DNA of 41,965 nucleotides from positions 1-41,965 of the forward strand of contig CAMLUN010000005.1 in the NCBI GenBank assembly GCA_946487795.1, read 5' to 3'. Positions 18,013 to 26,128 of this stretch are shown here, piece after piece. The DNA is from an uncultured Lactobacillus sp. GTDB taxonomy: Bacteria; Bacillota; Bacilli; Lactobacillales; Lactobacillaceae. Both the position numbers and the translations under genes were made by a program. The notes under the pieces are model-generated. The model was given only the letters and a program-made list of their open reading frames with translations, searched no databases and was not told the DNA's origin. Every line of letters begins with the position of its first letter. The stretch's first letter is position 1.

Positions 18013-19182
18013 TTGGAAAATGATGAAAAAATAAAACTATTACAGAAGTTAATTCAGATTGATACAGTAAATGGTAACGAAAAGGACGAAGCAAGTTATA
18101 TTAAAAGGACCTTAGAAGATCATCATATTTCCTGTGAATTAGTTCCTTTTGCACCCAACCGCACCAATTTAATTGCGGAGATTGGTGATGAAAAGGGGCC
18201 GGTACTCGCTCTTTCTGGACACTTAGATACGGTAGCTGCAGGTGATTTCCAAAAATGGACATATCCACCATTTGCTGGCCAATTAGTAGACGGTAAAATC
18301 TATGGTCGGGGAGCAGTTGATATGAAGTCGGGATTGGCAGCCATGGTGGGTGCTTTAATTGAGCTTAAAGAAGCAGGTTTGCCAAAACATGGAAAGGTTC
18401 GCTTGATTGCCACTGTTGATGAAGAAGTTGGTGGTCAAGGTTCTCTTGAAATGACTGATAAAGGGTACGTTCATGATGTTGATGTGATGGTAATTGGGGA
18501 AGCAACTACTGGCCAAATTGAATATGCTCACTGTGGCTCTTTTGATTATATTGTTGAGTCTTATGGAAAATTGGCTCATAGTTCGCAACCAGAATTGGGA
18601 ATTAATGCTGTTACAAATCTAGTGAAATTTATCAATAAAGAATCACGGGCGTTTGACGATGCAGCAGTAAGTCCCACCCTAGGAAAATTAATTCATAGTG
18701 TGACTGTCTTTCATGGTGGAGAGCAGTTAAATTCAATTCCTGATTACGCATATTTGAAGGGGAATGTTCGCACGATTCCAGAATGTGATAATCGGGAAAC
18801 AGGAAAAAGACTACAATCAATCATTGATGAGTTAAACAAGGAGACAGGGGTTGAATTAAAACTAAAGATAGTTGCTAGTTTTATGCCAGTGGTTACAAAT
18901 AAGCAAGATCGCTTCATTGCACTTGCTCAAACGGCAATTAAAAAGGTTAGCGGCAGGCAACCGGATGTAGTGATTTCTCATGGGGCAACGGATGCATCCC
19001 GCTATGTTTTAGACAATCACAATTTTCCAATAATTGAATACGGACCAGGGATTGAAAAGTTATCACACCAAATTGATGAACGTATTGCGCTTGATGATTA
19101 TTTAACGGCTCAGCAAGCTTACGTTGAAATTGCTAAACAATATTTGAATAATACTAAAGACGATGAACAGGCTAGTAGTTAA
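18013..19182 (+). CDS. M20-family metallopeptidase (ArgE/DapE type)
   Basis: 389 residues. The dinuclear-zinc ligands are visible: H in SGHLDTV, D in GRGAVDMKSG, E pair in TVDEEVGG, E/D in VIGEAT and the final H in YGPGIEKLSHQID. A dimerisation domain lies between (about residues 175-290). The family removes acyl groups from amino acids or cleaves dipeptides; DapE-like succinyl-diaminopimelate desuccinylase is the usual label in lactobacilli, but the substrate cannot be read from sequence. The start is TTG at 18013, since AAAAGGAGGG (17995-18004) fits it and nearby ATGs are out of frame. The T-box leader begins within its last codons. Confidence 0.88.
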   Translation: MENDEKIKLLQKLIQIDTVNGNEKDEASYIKRTLEDHHISCELVPFAPNRTNLIAEIGDEKGPVLALSGHLDTVAAGDFQKWTYPPFAGQLVDGKIYGRGAVDMKSGLAAMVGALIELKEAGLPKHGKVRLIATVDEEVGGQGSLEMTDKGYVHDVDVMVIGEATTGQIEYAHCGSFDYIVESYGKLAHSSQPELGINAVTNLVKFINKESRAFDDAAVSPTLGKLIHSVTVFHGGEQLNSIPDYAYLKGNVRTIPECDNRETGKRLQSIIDELNKETGVELKLKIVASFMPVVTNKQDRFIALAQTAIKKVSGRQPDVVISHGATDASRYVLDNHNFPIIEYGPGIEKLSHQIDERIALDDYLTAQQAYVEIAKQYLNNTKDDEQASS

Positions 19183-19422
19183 GCATGACCGTACAGAGAC
19201 TCCAGCTGGTGGAAAAGGAGCTTTTATGCTAATGAATCACACCTGGGAGTAAAGATTTTTTGACTGAAAGAAGAATCCGGGAGTCACCCGTTATCACAAA
19301 GAGTTTCGTCGCAAATGACTGAACTTAATGAGGCAGTTGCTGTGAGGTAGCTGTGAAAAAAGGTGGCACCACGCATACTAAATACGTCCTTTGAAGATTT
19401 ATTCTTCAGAGGGCGTTTTTTT
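19168..19422 (+). promoter_or_regulatory. T-box riboswitch (tRNA-sensing leader)
   Basis: Stem I is built from CAGG (19168-19171)/CCTG (19242-19245), AGCAT (19182-19186)/ATGCT (19226-19230) and CTCC (19200-19203)/GGAG (19217-19220). It carries the loop-E AGTA, the conserved AGAGA and the apical CTGGTGGAAAA. The specifier bulge reads AATGAATCACA; in the usual GAAN-NNN-A register the codon is CAC (His, 19238-19240), with TCA (Ser) one base earlier. The T-box AGGTGGCACCACG is at 19361-19373, and the terminator (19384-19422) pairs ACGTCCTTTGAAGA with TCTTCAGAGGGCGT before a T7 run. It controls the binding protein at 19442. Confidence 0.93.
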
Positions 19423-19441
19423 GATAAAGGAGAAGATACGT

Positions 19442-20326
19442 ATGAAGAAAAAGATAATTAATTTCGGATTAGTTTTAATATTGCTTTTACCTTTAATTGT
19501 TTTTGCAAGTGGCTTTAAGATTCAAAATGAGAATTACCGGGCAAACCACACAGATACGTGGGAAAGAATAAAGAAGCGGGGAACATTACTTATCGGGGTT
19601 GATGATACCTTTGTTCCGATGGATTTTCGAAAAAGGAACGGTCAATTAGTTGGTTATGATGTTGATTTATCTCGCGCAGTTGCGAAAGTTTTAGGATTAA
19701 AAGCTGATTTTCAGTCAATTGATTGGTCAATGAAGGAAACCGAATTAAAAAATGGCACAATTGATTGTATTTGGAACGGTTATACAGCTACTCCTTCTCG
19801 ACAAAAACGAATTGCATTTAGCAGAGTTTATGAGCTATCTGGCCAATCATTGGTGGTACGAAAAGATAGTAAAATTAAAAATTTCGCGGATATGAAAGGA
19901 AAGACGTTGGGAATTCAAGAAAGCTCAACTGCTCAAACTGATTTTGACAAATATCCCCAAGTATTGAAGAAACTAGTTAAAGGACAGAAGCCAATTCTTT
20001 ATCAAGATAACTCGAGTGCTTTCATGGATCTGCAAGCAGGCCGCACACAAGGAGTACTTGCCGGGACTGTCTATGCCGGCTATTATGCGACCCACATTGC
20101 AAATAATAATAATTATAAATTGATTTCAGCATCTGCTTATCCTGCAGACCGGGTTGCGATTGGAATGAGGAAGGGGGACCGGACGCTTATTAATAAAATT
20201 AACTATGCTCTTGGGGTTCTTCAAAAAGATGGTACCTTACGACGGATTAATAAAAAATGGCTAGGAATTAATAGTAATTATCTGGGACCGGTTGCTGAAT
20301 TTCAAAAATCCAACAATAATCGTTAA
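19442..20326 (+). CDS. Amino-acid ABC transporter substrate-binding protein (T-box controlled)
   Basis: 294 residues from ATG 19442, just behind the T-box terminator with AAAGGAG upstream. The N-terminus MKKKIINFGLVLILLLPLIV is a signal or anchor segment with no lipobox cysteine, unlike most Gram-positive binding proteins, so it may stay anchored by this helix or be secreted. The mature part is a type II periplasmic-binding fold of the polar amino-acid family: KRGTLLIGVDDTFVPMDFRKRNG, then LVGYDVDLSRAVAKVLG. No permease or ATPase gene is adjacent, so the partner must be elsewhere. Substrate inferred only from the T-box: histidine or serine. Confidence 0.9.
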   Translation: MKKKIINFGLVLILLLPLIVFASGFKIQNENYRANHTDTWERIKKRGTLLIGVDDTFVPMDFRKRNGQLVGYDVDLSRAVAKVLGLKADFQSIDWSMKETELKNGTIDCIWNGYTATPSRQKRIAFSRVYELSGQSLVVRKDSKIKNFADMKGKTLGIQESSTAQTDFDKYPQVLKKLVKGQKPILYQDNSSAFMDLQAGRTQGVLAGTVYAGYYATHIANNNNYKLISASAYPADRVAIGMRKGDRTLINKINYALGVLQKDGTLRRINKKWLGINSNYLGPVAEFQKSNNNR

Positions 20327-20371
20327 TGATTTGTTAAAATTTTATATAACAAGGACTAAGGAGGTTTTTTA

Positions 20372-20878
20372 ATGGGTGCAATCAAATGTAATGATACATT
20401 AGCGGTGTCAATTCATCGGATTCGTAATTCAGATTTAAACGAACACGGGACAGTATACGGGGGACGAATCTTGGAATTAATTGATGGTCAAGCCTCGGTA
20501 GCAGCAATGCGAGTAGCTCGAACAACAGTTGCAACAGTATCAATGGATGAGATCCAATTTCTGCGACCATTTGACCTTCAAGATTCAATGTGTATGGAGG
20601 CATACGTTACCGGCTTTGGGAAGCGATCAATTGAAGTATTTACAAAAGTAATTGGCGAGCACTTGATGACCGGTGAACGTTTCCTCGGCTTTTATTGTTT
20701 TATGACTTTTGTAATTCTTGATCCTGAAAAACAAACGGCATTTAATAAATTAATTCCGGAAACTGAAGAGCAAAAGACGTTAATGGCAACATATTCTCAA
20801 CGTGTTAAGCAACGGCAAATCCAGCGACAAAAACAGCAAGAATTTCTGCCTCATATTTCAATTTCCAAGCCGTGGTAA
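20372..20878 (+). CDS. Hotdog-fold acyl-CoA thioesterase
   Basis: 168 residues. The N-terminal hotdog domain (about residues 5-125) has the acyl-CoA thioesterase pattern N-D-LNEHGTVYGGRILELIDGQASVAAMRVA, then VSMDEIQFLRPF. This is close to the YkhA/YciA type that hydrolyses acyl-CoA. The C-terminus is a basic, glutamine-rich tail (QRVKQRQIQRQKQQ) of unknown role. TAAGGAGGTTTT precedes the ATG. A small palindrome TTGTTA/TAACAA (20331-20351) lies between it and the previous gene. Natural substrate unknown. Confidence 0.88.
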   Translation: MGAIKCNDTLAVSIHRIRNSDLNEHGTVYGGRILELIDGQASVAAMRVARTTVATVSMDEIQFLRPFDLQDSMCMEAYVTGFGKRSIEVFTKVIGEHLMTGERFLGFYCFMTFVILDPEKQTAFNKLIPETEEQKTLMATYSQRVKQRQIQRQKQQEFLPHISISKPW

Positions 20879-20904
20879 AACTTTAGTAAATTTTTAAGTA
20901 AAAA

Positions 20905-20933
20905 GCGACAGATAGCATTTTATGCGGTATACT
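20905..20933 (+). promoter_or_regulatory. Promoter of the phosphoglucomutase gene
   Basis: GCGACA (20905-20910), a 17-bp spacer and TATACT (20928-20933). Confidence 0.65.
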
Positions 20934-20967
20934 AAAAAGCAGAGTATGACATAAAGGAGACATTATT

Positions 20968-22692
20968 GTGAGCTGGAAAGATACTTATAAGGTTTGGCAA
21001 GAACGAACAGATCTTGAACCAGACTTAAAGCAAGAATTAGCTGCAATGAGCGACGATAAAGAAATTGAAGATGCCTTTTACGGTCCATTATCTTTCGGAA
21101 CTGCAGGAATGCGGGGACTAATGGGACCAGGAATTAACCGGATGAATGTTTACACTGTCCGTCAAGCAACTGAAGGTTTGGCAACTTTAATGGATTCATT
21201 GGGTGATGATATTAAAAAACGAGGAGTCGCTATTGGTTACGATTCTCGGCACAACTCCCGTAAATTTGCTCATGATGCTGCTCGTGTATTAGGTGCTCAT
21301 GGGATTAAGGTTTACATCTATGATAATTTACGCCCAACGCCTGAATTGTCATTTGCAGTTCGTCACATGGGAACTTATGCGGGAATCATGATTACCGCTA
21401 GTCATAACCCTAAGGAATACAATGGTTACAAGATTTACGGTGAAGATGGTGGACAGATGCCACCTAAAGAATCTGACATGATGACAGGTTACATCCGTAA
21501 GATTGATGATATTTTTGACATTGCTTTAGCTGATGAACAAGAAATGCTTGACAATGGTTTGGAAACAATCATGGGTGAAGATGTTGATGCTGCATACCTT
21601 GCTAATGCTAAGGGTGTAACTGTTAATCCTGAATTAGCCAAGGAATACGGTAAAGATATGAAATTTGTCTTTACCCCATTATGTGGAACTGGCCGAATGC
21701 TTGGTGAACGGGCATTGCGTCAAGCTGGTTTTACAAATTATGAAATGGAACCAACTGAAGCACAACCAAATGGTGATTTCCCTGGTTTGGAACATCCTAA
21801 TCCAGAATTCCCAGAAGCATTTGTTCGTTCCATTGCCCTTGGTAAAAAAGTTGATGCAGATGTGTTGATCGCCACGGACCCTGATGCTGACCGGCTTGGA
21901 TGTGCAGTTCGTCAACCAGATGGTGAATATCAATTGCTAACTGGTAATCAAATTGCTTCTATCATGCTTGCCTACATTCTTGAAGCGCATAAACAAGCGG
22001 GAACCTTACCAAAGAATGCTGCTGCGGTAAAATCAATTGTTTCTACTAACTTCGCTGCTAAGATCGCAGAAAGTTACGGCGTTGAGATGATCAATGTTTT
22101 AACTGGTTTCAAGTGGATCGCTGACCAAATTCATCAATATGAGACTGGCAAAGCTGATCATACCTTTATGTTTGGTTTTGAAGAAAGTTATGGTTACCTT
22201 ATTAAGCCATTTGTTCGTGACAAGGATGCTATCCAATCCTTAACTTTACTTGCTGAGGTTGCCGCTTATTACCGTAGTCGTAACATGACCCTTTACGATG
22301 GCTTACAAGAATTGTTTAAGAAGTACGGCTACTTCCGCGAAAAGACAATTGCTAATACTTATGCTGGTGTTGATGGCCCAGCTAAGATTAAGGCTTTAAT
22401 GAAGAAGTTCAGAGAAGAAGCCCCAACTCATTTTGCCGGTCATCAAGTAGTAGTTACTGAAGACTTCGCTAATGGGACTAAAACTACAGCTGATGGCGAA
22501 GTAAGTGAATTAGGTATCCCAGAATCAAATGTATTGCGTTACATTCTTGATGATGATACTTGGATTGCTATTCGTCCATCGGGAACTGAACCAAAGCTTA
22601 AGTTCTACATTGGTACAAGTGCTGATACCTTAGATAAGGCAAATGAAAAATTAGCTGATTTCGAAAAGGCTTTACAAGAGTTTGCTGAATAA
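20968..22692 (+). CDS. pgcA: Alpha-phosphoglucomutase (phospho-sugar mutase)
   Basis: 574 residues. It interconverts glucose 6-phosphate and glucose 1-phosphate. The active-site serine loop ITASHNPKEYNGYK, the metal loop DPDADRLG, the sugar-binding GFEESYGY and the phosphate-binding IRPSGTEPKLK are all present in order. The start is GTG 20968 with AAAGGAG upstream. Length and domain order match PgcA-type enzymes. Glucose 1-phosphate made here feeds GalU (12727). It is a single-gene unit with its own promoter and a strong terminator. Confidence 0.95.
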   Translation: MSWKDTYKVWQERTDLEPDLKQELAAMSDDKEIEDAFYGPLSFGTAGMRGLMGPGINRMNVYTVRQATEGLATLMDSLGDDIKKRGVAIGYDSRHNSRKFAHDAARVLGAHGIKVYIYDNLRPTPELSFAVRHMGTYAGIMITASHNPKEYNGYKIYGEDGGQMPPKESDMMTGYIRKIDDIFDIALADEQEMLDNGLETIMGEDVDAAYLANAKGVTVNPELAKEYGKDMKFVFTPLCGTGRMLGERALRQAGFTNYEMEPTEAQPNGDFPGLEHPNPEFPEAFVRSIALGKKVDADVLIATDPDADRLGCAVRQPDGEYQLLTGNQIASIMLAYILEAHKQAGTLPKNAAAVKSIVSTNFAAKIAESYGVEMINVLTGFKWIADQIHQYETGKADHTFMFGFEESYGYLIKPFVRDKDAIQSLTLLAEVAAYYRSRNMTLYDGLQELFKKYGYFREKTIANTYAGVDGPAKIKALMKKFREEAPTHFAGHQVVVTEDFANGTKTTADGEVSELGIPESNVLRYILDDDTWIAIRPSGTEPKLKFYIGTSADTLDKANEKLADFEKALQEFAE

Positions 22693-22700
22693 TAATAACT

Positions 22701-22747
22701 GAGAGACTGTTGAAAAAACTTTGCTTTTTTCAACAGTCTCTGTTTTT
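22701..22747 (+). terminator. Terminator after pgcA
   Basis: AGAGACTGTTGAAAAAA and its complement TTTTTTCAACAGTCTCT enclose a 6-base loop, followed by GTTTTT. Confidence 0.92.
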
Positions 22748-22796
22748 ATATACGATATTGGGGATGTCACTAAGATTAAATTTTTCCTCACCTTTC

Positions 22797-22824
22797 TTGA
22801 AATTTCGCCAAAAAATTGTATGAT
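22797..22824 (+). promoter_or_regulatory. Promoter of the HD hydrolase gene
   Basis: TTGAAA (22797-22802), a 16-bp spacer and TATGAT (22819-22824). It shows that the in-frame ATG at 22824 is upstream of the transcript start and cannot be used. Confidence 0.65.
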
Positions 22825-22859
22825 TGTACAAATTAATTATTTTTTGGGAGGACTTCATC

Positions 22860-23498
22860 GTGGGAATGCATGAATATCTGAAAAGTTTAAGCGACCTCGA
22901 AATGATTAACCGCGCTCCAGGATATTTTAAATTTGAGGAACACAATGTGGCTGCCCATTCATTTAAGGTAACGCAAGCAGCACAAATGCTTGGTGATATT
23001 GAAGAACAAGCCGGAAATGAAATTGATTGGCGTTCTTTATATGAAAAAGCTCTTAATCATGACTATACAGAACGCTTTATTGGTGACATCAAAACACCGG
23101 TAAAGTATGCTACCCCTGAATTGCGCTCAATGCTGGCGCGGGTTGATAAATCATTAACAGAAAACTTTATTCAATCTGAAATTCCGGCTGAGTTCCGGGC
23201 AGCTTATGAACGACGATTTGCGGAAGGGAAAGATGATACTTTAGAAGGTAAAATCCTCGCGGTTGCTGATAAGATTGATCTTATGTATGAATCATTTGGT
23301 GAGATCCAAAAAGGTAATCCTGAACCAGTTTATATGGATATTTATAAGTCGAGCTTGACGGCAATTATGGATTTTCGTGATATGGCTAGTGTCCAGTATT
23401 TCCTTAAGAAGATTTTGCCAGAATTATTAAAAGATAATGCAGATGGTAATGCGAAAAACCAATTAGCAATTATTACTACGCAAATTATTCAACAATAA
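22860..23498 (+). CDS. HD-domain hydrolase (YfbR-like)
   Basis: 212 residues from GTG 22860 (an ATG two codons later is also possible); GGGAGGA (22846-22852) supports this start. The metal-binding histidines of the HD fold are H in EEHNVAAHSFKV, the HD pair in ALNHDYTERFIGDI, and a distal D in LAVADKIDLMYE. This layout resembles YfbR, a 5'-deoxynucleotidase, so a nucleotide phosphohydrolase is likely. The substrate cannot be read from sequence. It is in its own transcription unit. Confidence 0.82.
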   Translation: MGMHEYLKSLSDLEMINRAPGYFKFEEHNVAAHSFKVTQAAQMLGDIEEQAGNEIDWRSLYEKALNHDYTERFIGDIKTPVKYATPELRSMLARVDKSLTENFIQSEIPAEFRAAYERRFAEGKDDTLEGKILAVADKIDLMYESFGEIQKGNPEPVYMDIYKSSLTAIMDFRDMASVQYFLKKILPELLKDNADGNAKNQLAIITTQIIQQ

Positions 23499-23530
23499 TT
23501 TATGCTTTTAGGCTTCCTTTTATCAAATAG

Positions 23531-23558
23531 TTGATTTTTGCAAGCGCTTTCTTATAAT
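23531..23558 (+). promoter_or_regulatory. Promoter with an embedded cre site
   Basis: TTGATT (23531-23536), a 16-bp spacer and TATAAT (23553-23558). The spacer holds TTGCAAGCGCTTTCT (23538-23552), which fits the CcpA consensus WTGNAANCGNWNNCW at every defined position. A cre between -35 and -10 means repression by CcpA. Confidence 0.85.
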
Positions 23559-23603
23559 AGAAGTAGAAGGTAAAAATTAACAAAGTAAAGGGAGGCGGCA
23601 AGG

Positions 23604-23876
23604 ATGACACCAAGTTTATTTGCAGGAACATTTGCAATTTTAGTATTGTGGCTAATCGTTGATATTATCTGGGAATTGAGTCGACCAAGAGACATTGTAA
23701 TGCGGCGCCTCTGTGCTTGGCTTAATCTTATTGCGATTATTGGTGGTTTTTCTGTATTTTATGGAGTAACCCATTTTGATAATGCTAATCTTGTTCCGTG
23801 GTTTATTTGTTTGAATTGGATTAATGTTGTTGCCGCGGGCTTACAATTTTACTTTGGTTACTTTCGGCATAATTAA
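23604..23876 (+). CDS. Small membrane protein of unknown function, CcpA-controlled
   Basis: 90 residues, not recognised. Three hydrophobic segments are visible (about residues 5-22, 38-56, 66-86), with a short basic stretch SRPRDIVMRR between the first two. AGGGAGGCGG precedes the ATG. It is alone between a promoter and a terminator. The cre in its promoter suggests the gene is switched off on preferred sugars. No motif points to a function; a small transporter helper or stress protein are both possible. Confidence 0.8.
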   Translation: MTPSLFAGTFAILVLWLIVDIIWELSRPRDIVMRRLCAWLNLIAIIGGFSVFYGVTHFDNANLVPWFICLNWINVVAAGLQFYFGYFRHN

Positions 23877-23898
23877 ATGATAAATAAAATATTTTAAG

Positions 23899-23950
23899 AA
23901 GTGAGTGAAAATGGGCCTGTTTGGAGAGATTGTTTTCTACTCACTTTTTT
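23899..23950 (+). terminator. Terminator after the small membrane protein
   Basis: AAGTGAGT (23899-23906) pairs with ACTCACTT (23939-23946), with inner AAAA/TTTT, followed by a T-run. Confidence 0.8.
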
Positions 23951-23962
23951 ACTGTAAATTTA

Positions 23963-23991
23963 TAGACGAATACATGTTTGGGTGATAAACT
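23963..23991 (+). promoter_or_regulatory. uvrB promoter with LexA (SOS) box
   Basis: TAGACG (23963-23968), a 17-bp spacer and TAAACT (23986-23991). CGAATACATGTTTG (23967-23980) matches the Gram-positive LexA box CGAACRNRYGTTYG with one mismatch and covers the spacer. This gives DNA-damage induction of uvrBA. Confidence 0.8.
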
Positions 23992-24021
23992 AATAACAGT
24001 AAATAATAAATAGTTAGTGAT

Positions 24022-24060
24022 AAGTGGGATGCGGTAATTTATGAAGTTGCGATTCCACTT
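24022..24060 (+). promoter_or_regulatory. Hairpin in the uvrB leader
   Basis: AAGTGGGAT (24022-24030) pairs with ATTCCACTT (24052-24060) with one mismatch, followed by TTATTTTATTT. It lies about 25 bases into the predicted leader and looks like a weak terminator or attenuator. Confidence 0.4.
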
Positions 24061-24097
24061 TATTTTATTTAACTGCGACGTAAGGGAGGAATTTCTT

Positions 24098-26113
24098 TTG
24101 ATTTACCGGCAACCAGATAAAAAATTTGAACTAGTGTCAGAGTACAAACCAACCGGCGATCAGCCCCAAGCAATTAATCAATTGACAAAGGGGATTGAAG
24201 ATGGTGAAAAAGCTCAAATCTTATTAGGAGCAACAGGAACAGGAAAAACATTTACAATCTCAAATGTGATTGCCAATGTTAATAAGCCAACTTTGATTCT
24301 TTCCCATAATAAAACTTTAGCTGGACAGCTCTATGGTGAAATGAAAAAATTCTTCCCTCACAATGCGGTTGAATATTTTGTTTCCTACTATGACTACTAT
24401 CAACCGGAAGCATATGTTCCATCTAGTGATACTTATATTGAAAAAGATGCGTCAATTAATGATGAGATTGATAAGCTGCGGCACTCTGCCACCACTTCCT
24501 TACTGGAACGAAATGATGTAATTGTCGTTGCCTCTGTTTCTAGTATTTTTGGATTAGGGGATCCTCGAGAATACCAAAATAGTGTTCTTTCTTTGCGCGT
24601 TGGTCAAGAAATTGAACGTGATCGATTGTTGACTGAACTGGTTAATATTCAATTTGATCGCAATGATATTGATTTTCAACGGGGGCGTTTCCGCGTTCGT
24701 GGCGATGTAGTTGAAATCTTTCCGGCGTCGCGTGATGAACGAGCATTGCGAATTGAATTCTTTGGGGATGAGATTGATCGGATTCGTGAAGTTGATGCGC
24801 TGACAGGCGAAGTGATTGGTGACCGGGACCATGTTTCTATCTTCCCGGCTACTCACTTTATGACTAATGAAGAAGTCATGGATCGGGCATTGCCACAAAT
24901 TGAAGCTGATATGAAGAAACAAGTAAAGAAGTTTACTGATGAGGGAAAGCTTCTTGAAGCAGAGCGAATTCAACAACGGACAACTTATGATATTGAAATG
25001 ATGCGTGAGATGGGCTATACCAATGGAATTGAGAATTATTCGCGTTACATGGATGGTCGAAAGTCCGGCGAACCTCCCTATACCTTATTAGATTTCTTCC
25101 CTAAAGATTTCTTATTAGTTGTTGATGAATCCCACCAAACCATGCCGCAAGTACGGGGAATGTATAACGGGGACCGAGCGCGGAAACAAATGTTAATTGA
25201 TTATGGGTTCCGCTTACCAAGTGCTCTTGACAATCGACCATTAAAACTACCAGAATTTGAACAACATGTTAATCAAGTTGTATATATGTCTGCAACCCCA
25301 GGCCCATATGAAATGGAACAGACAGACCACGTTGCTCAGCAAATTATTCGACCGACTGGGTTACTTGACCCAACAGTTGAGGTTCGCCCGGTAATGGGAC
25401 AGATTGACGACCTAGTTGGTGAAATTAACAAACGTATTGAGAAAAATGAACGTGTTTTTGTTACGACCCTGACGAAAAAGATGTCCGAAGACCTTACTGA
25501 TTATCTAAAAGATATGGGGTTAAAGGTCAAATACCTTCATAGTGATATTAAGACTCTTGAACGAACGCAAATCATTCGTGATCTCCGTCTTGGTAAATTT
25601 GATGTTCTTGTTGGAATTAACCTCTTGCGGGAAGGGCTAGACGTTCCAGAAGTATCCTTGGTCGCCATTCTTGATGCCGATAAGGAAGGCTTTTTACGTA
25701 ATGAACGTTCACTTATTCAGACGATTGGTCGCGCGGCCCGGAATGAGAATGGGGCAGTAATTATGTATGCTGATACCGTGACTGACTCGATGCAAAAGGC
25801 AATGGATGAAACAAAGCGGCGACGGACGATTCAGATGAAATACAATGAAGAACATCACATTAAGCCGCATACAATCATCAAGCCAATTCAAGAAGCAATT
25901 ACTGTTACTAAGAAAGCAACGGATGAAGCTGAAGCAGATAACAGTGCTGAATTTACTGACAAAGATTTTGCAAAGCTAGATAAAGAGGCCCAAGCAAAGA
26001 TGCTTGATGAATTAACAGAGCAAATGCGCTCTGCTGCTAAACGCCTTGACTTTGAACAGGCTGCTACGCTTCGTGATACGATAATGGAATTAAAGACAAA
26101 AGCAAAAAAATAG
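24098..26113 (+). CDS. uvrB: Excinuclease ABC subunit B
   Basis: 671 residues from TTG 24098. UvrB receives damaged DNA from UvrA and later recruits UvrC. Walker A GATGTGKT is near residues 44-51, the beta-hairpin region [13 protein letters not shown] follows, then helicase motifs including [17 protein letters not shown] and IGRAARN. A C-terminal UVR coiled-coil ([20 protein letters not shown]) binds UvrC. The TTG was chosen because AAGGGAGGA (24082-24090) has ideal spacing to it and [11 protein letters not shown] is the family N-terminus; an upstream in-frame ATG at 24041 lies within the leader hairpin and has no ribosome site. uvrA follows in the same operon. Confidence 0.96.
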   Translation: MIYRQPDKKFELVSEYKPTGDQPQAINQLTKGIEDGEKAQILLGATGTGKTFTISNVIANVNKPTLILSHNKTLAGQLYGEMKKFFPHNAVEYFVSYYDYYQPEAYVPSSDTYIEKDASINDEIDKLRHSATTSLLERNDVIVVASVSSIFGLGDPREYQNSVLSLRVGQEIERDRLLTELVNIQFDRNDIDFQRGRFRVRGDVVEIFPASRDERALRIEFFGDEIDRIREVDALTGEVIGDRDHVSIFPATHFMTNEEVMDRALPQIEADMKKQVKKFTDEGKLLEAERIQQRTTYDIEMMREMGYTNGIENYSRYMDGRKSGEPPYTLLDFFPKDFLLVVDESHQTMPQVRGMYNGDRARKQMLIDYGFRLPSALDNRPLKLPEFEQHVNQVVYMSATPGPYEMEQTDHVAQQIIRPTGLLDPTVEVRPVMGQIDDLVGEINKRIEKNERVFVTTLTKKMSEDLTDYLKDMGLKVKYLHSDIKTLERTQIIRDLRLGKFDVLVGINLLREGLDVPEVSLVAILDADKEGFLRNERSLIQTIGRAARNENGAVIMYADTVTDSMQKAMDETKRRRTIQMKYNEEHHIKPHTIIKPIQEAITVTKKATDEAEADNSAEFTDKDFAKLDKEAQAKMLDELTEQMRSAAKRLDFEQAATLRDTIMELKTKAKK

Positions 26114-26128
26114 AGGAGGGATTATTTC

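Noticed and set aside
20331..20351. Palindrome TTGTTA/TAACAA upstream of the thioesterase as an operator or terminator
   Set aside because: Short, AT-rich, with no T-run and no obvious regulator; likely chance.
24554..24976. A 140-codon open frame on the minus strand inside uvrB
   Set aside because: It lies wholly within a conserved gene on the other strand, has no ribosome site and an unnatural amino-acid composition; it is a shadow of uvrB.
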